A DNA stretch of 64,000 bases from Casuarius casuarius (Eukaryota; Chordata; Aves; Casuariiformes; Casuariidae). Shown here one piece after another: positions 62,999 through 64,000 of this stretch. Below the pieces are notes generated by a model that had not been told where the DNA came from, searched no databases, and saw only the letters and a program-made list of their open reading frames with translations. The number at the start of each line of letters is the position of its first letter. Within the stretch, counting starts at the first letter, position 1. Where the stretch lies: positions 1 through 64,000 of the forward strand of contig PTFA01000081.1 of the NCBI GenBank assembly GCA_003342895.1, read 5' to 3'. Position numbers and translations under genes: made by a program.

Positions 62999-64000
62999 AA
63001 AGAAGGGCAAGAAGGATAATCCAGAGAGCTACAGGCCAGTCAGCCTCTCTTTGTTCTCTGGGAAAATAATGGTGCAAGTCCTCAGAAGCCATTTCTGGAG
63101 AAAAAGGAAAAGATGATTAGAAATAATAGCCAGCACAGATTTACCGCAGTTTACCATGCTTGACTAGCCTGATTGCTTTCTACGCTGAAATGGCAGGATC
63201 TGTGGACACGGAGAAAGCAGTAGATGTCATCTACCTTGACTTTAGCAAGGTCTCCCAAGCACACTTGTATCCAAGTTGGGACATTATAGTGTAGATGGGC
63301 AGACTGCTAGATAGGTGAAAATCTGACTGGGTTATTGGGCTCAAAGGGTAGTTGTTAATGGTACATACTCTACCTGATGGCTGGTTACAAGTGGTTTTCC
63401 TTACGAGTCTACCCTCAGACCTATCCTATTTAATATCTTTATCAACAGCTTGGAGGAGAAGACAGAAATCAGATTCATCACGTTTGGGGAACACAACAAA
63501 TTAGAAGATGCCATGAGCACACTCAAGAGCAAGGGCTGCCATTTAGGCGGATCTAGATAGGCTGGAGAAATGGGCTGAAACTGTGCTGAAAAGGATGTGG
63601 GGGTGCCGAGGTGGTCCATATAGGCTAAACATGAGCCAGCAGTGCACCCTGGCAGCAATGAAGGCTAACCACGTATTGGGCTGTATCAAAAGGAGCATAG
63701 ACAATAGATCCAGGGAAGTAAATTATTCCTCTTTACTCAGAATGTTTTAGACTGCATCTGGAATAGTGTGTCCAGTTTGGGGGCCCCCCATACAAGTAAG
63801 ATGTTGATAAACTTTAGCAAGTTCAGCGGACCACCACTGAGGTGATTAGGGGGCTGAAGCACTTGTTCTATGGGGAGAGACCAAGAGAAAAGGGCTTGTT
63901 TAGCTTGGAGAAGAGATGGCTTTGGGGGGTACCTAAAAGCAACCTGCCAGTTCCTAGGAAGAGGTTACCAAATAGATGGAGCCAGGCTTATTACTACAGT
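62999..64000 (+). mobile_element. CR1 LINE, 3' half of ORF2, sense orientation, truncated by window end
   Basis: Starting near AAAGAAGGGCAAGAAGGATA the plus strand follows the CR1 non-LTR retrotransposon. It encodes a broken reverse transcriptase with the recognisable pieces NPESYRPVSL (about 63,018-63,047) and VIYLDFSKVS (about 63,228-63,257), then the region with GAGAGACCAAGAGAAAAGGG and TTAGCTTGGAGAAGAG near 63,880-63,916 that is characteristic of CR1 towards its 3' end. Frameshifts and stops interrupt the frame throughout, so it is dead. The 5' part is missing, as in most CR1 copies. It continues past the right edge of the window. Confidence 0.93.

Overview
The window looks like nuclear DNA from a bird, or less likely another sauropsid. 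It is AT-rich and poor in repeats, carries CR1 retrotransposon pieces (clear at about 62,999-64,000 and 18,350-18,510, old at about 26,190-26,620), and has one strong CpG island and one assembly gap (29,976-30,970). There are no operons, CRISPR arrays, rRNA or tRNA genes that I can see. Almost every open reading frame in the window is chance.

One protein-coding gene can be identified, on the minus strand: AGBL4, which encodes cytosolic carboxypeptidase 6 (CCP6), a tubulin deglutamylase. Its first coding exon (49,438-49,468, peptide MAERSQTAETG) lies inside the CpG island. Its second (28,900-29,022) encodes the conserved segment containing VLPAGYCGQPKKGHL. The splice phases match (phase 1 to phase 1), giving the joined start MAERSQTAETG-SDIGCDD. 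Intron 1 is about 20.4 kb and contains the gap. Everything left of 28,900 reads as intron 2; the zinc carboxypeptidase exons must lie outside the window or escaped a reading by eye.

The CpG island (about 48,660-50,300) is the AGBL4 promoter. Just upstream of the start codon is a perfect RFX X-box (49,523-49,536), the hallmark of ciliary genes, next to a CRE-like half site. The start codon itself sits in a YY1-like context, and two long G runs (minus strand) bracket the X-box. On the other side of the island are three regularly spaced GC boxes and two consensus plus-strand splice donors, which suggest a divergent, probably non-coding transcript.

From about 50.3 kb to 63 kb the sequence is intergenic. 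In other vertebrates ELAVL4 lies beyond AGBL4 in divergent orientation, but no ELAVL4 exon was found here. This stretch holds a decayed reading frame resembling a PIF/Harbinger-type transposase (56,944-57,174) and ends in a CR1 LINE that runs off the window.

Unexplained structure includes a perfect 25-bp hairpin at 1,930-1,988, a palindromic CGAT-rich cluster at 1-120, three short tandem duplications (60, 34 and 41 bp units), a CpG-rich LTR-like patch in intron 1 (about 33,985-34,345), and a GC-elevated, coding-like patch of unknown origin at about 23,555-24,830. I did not find a convincing new biological system; the best leads are the ciliary promoter architecture and the fold-back sequences.
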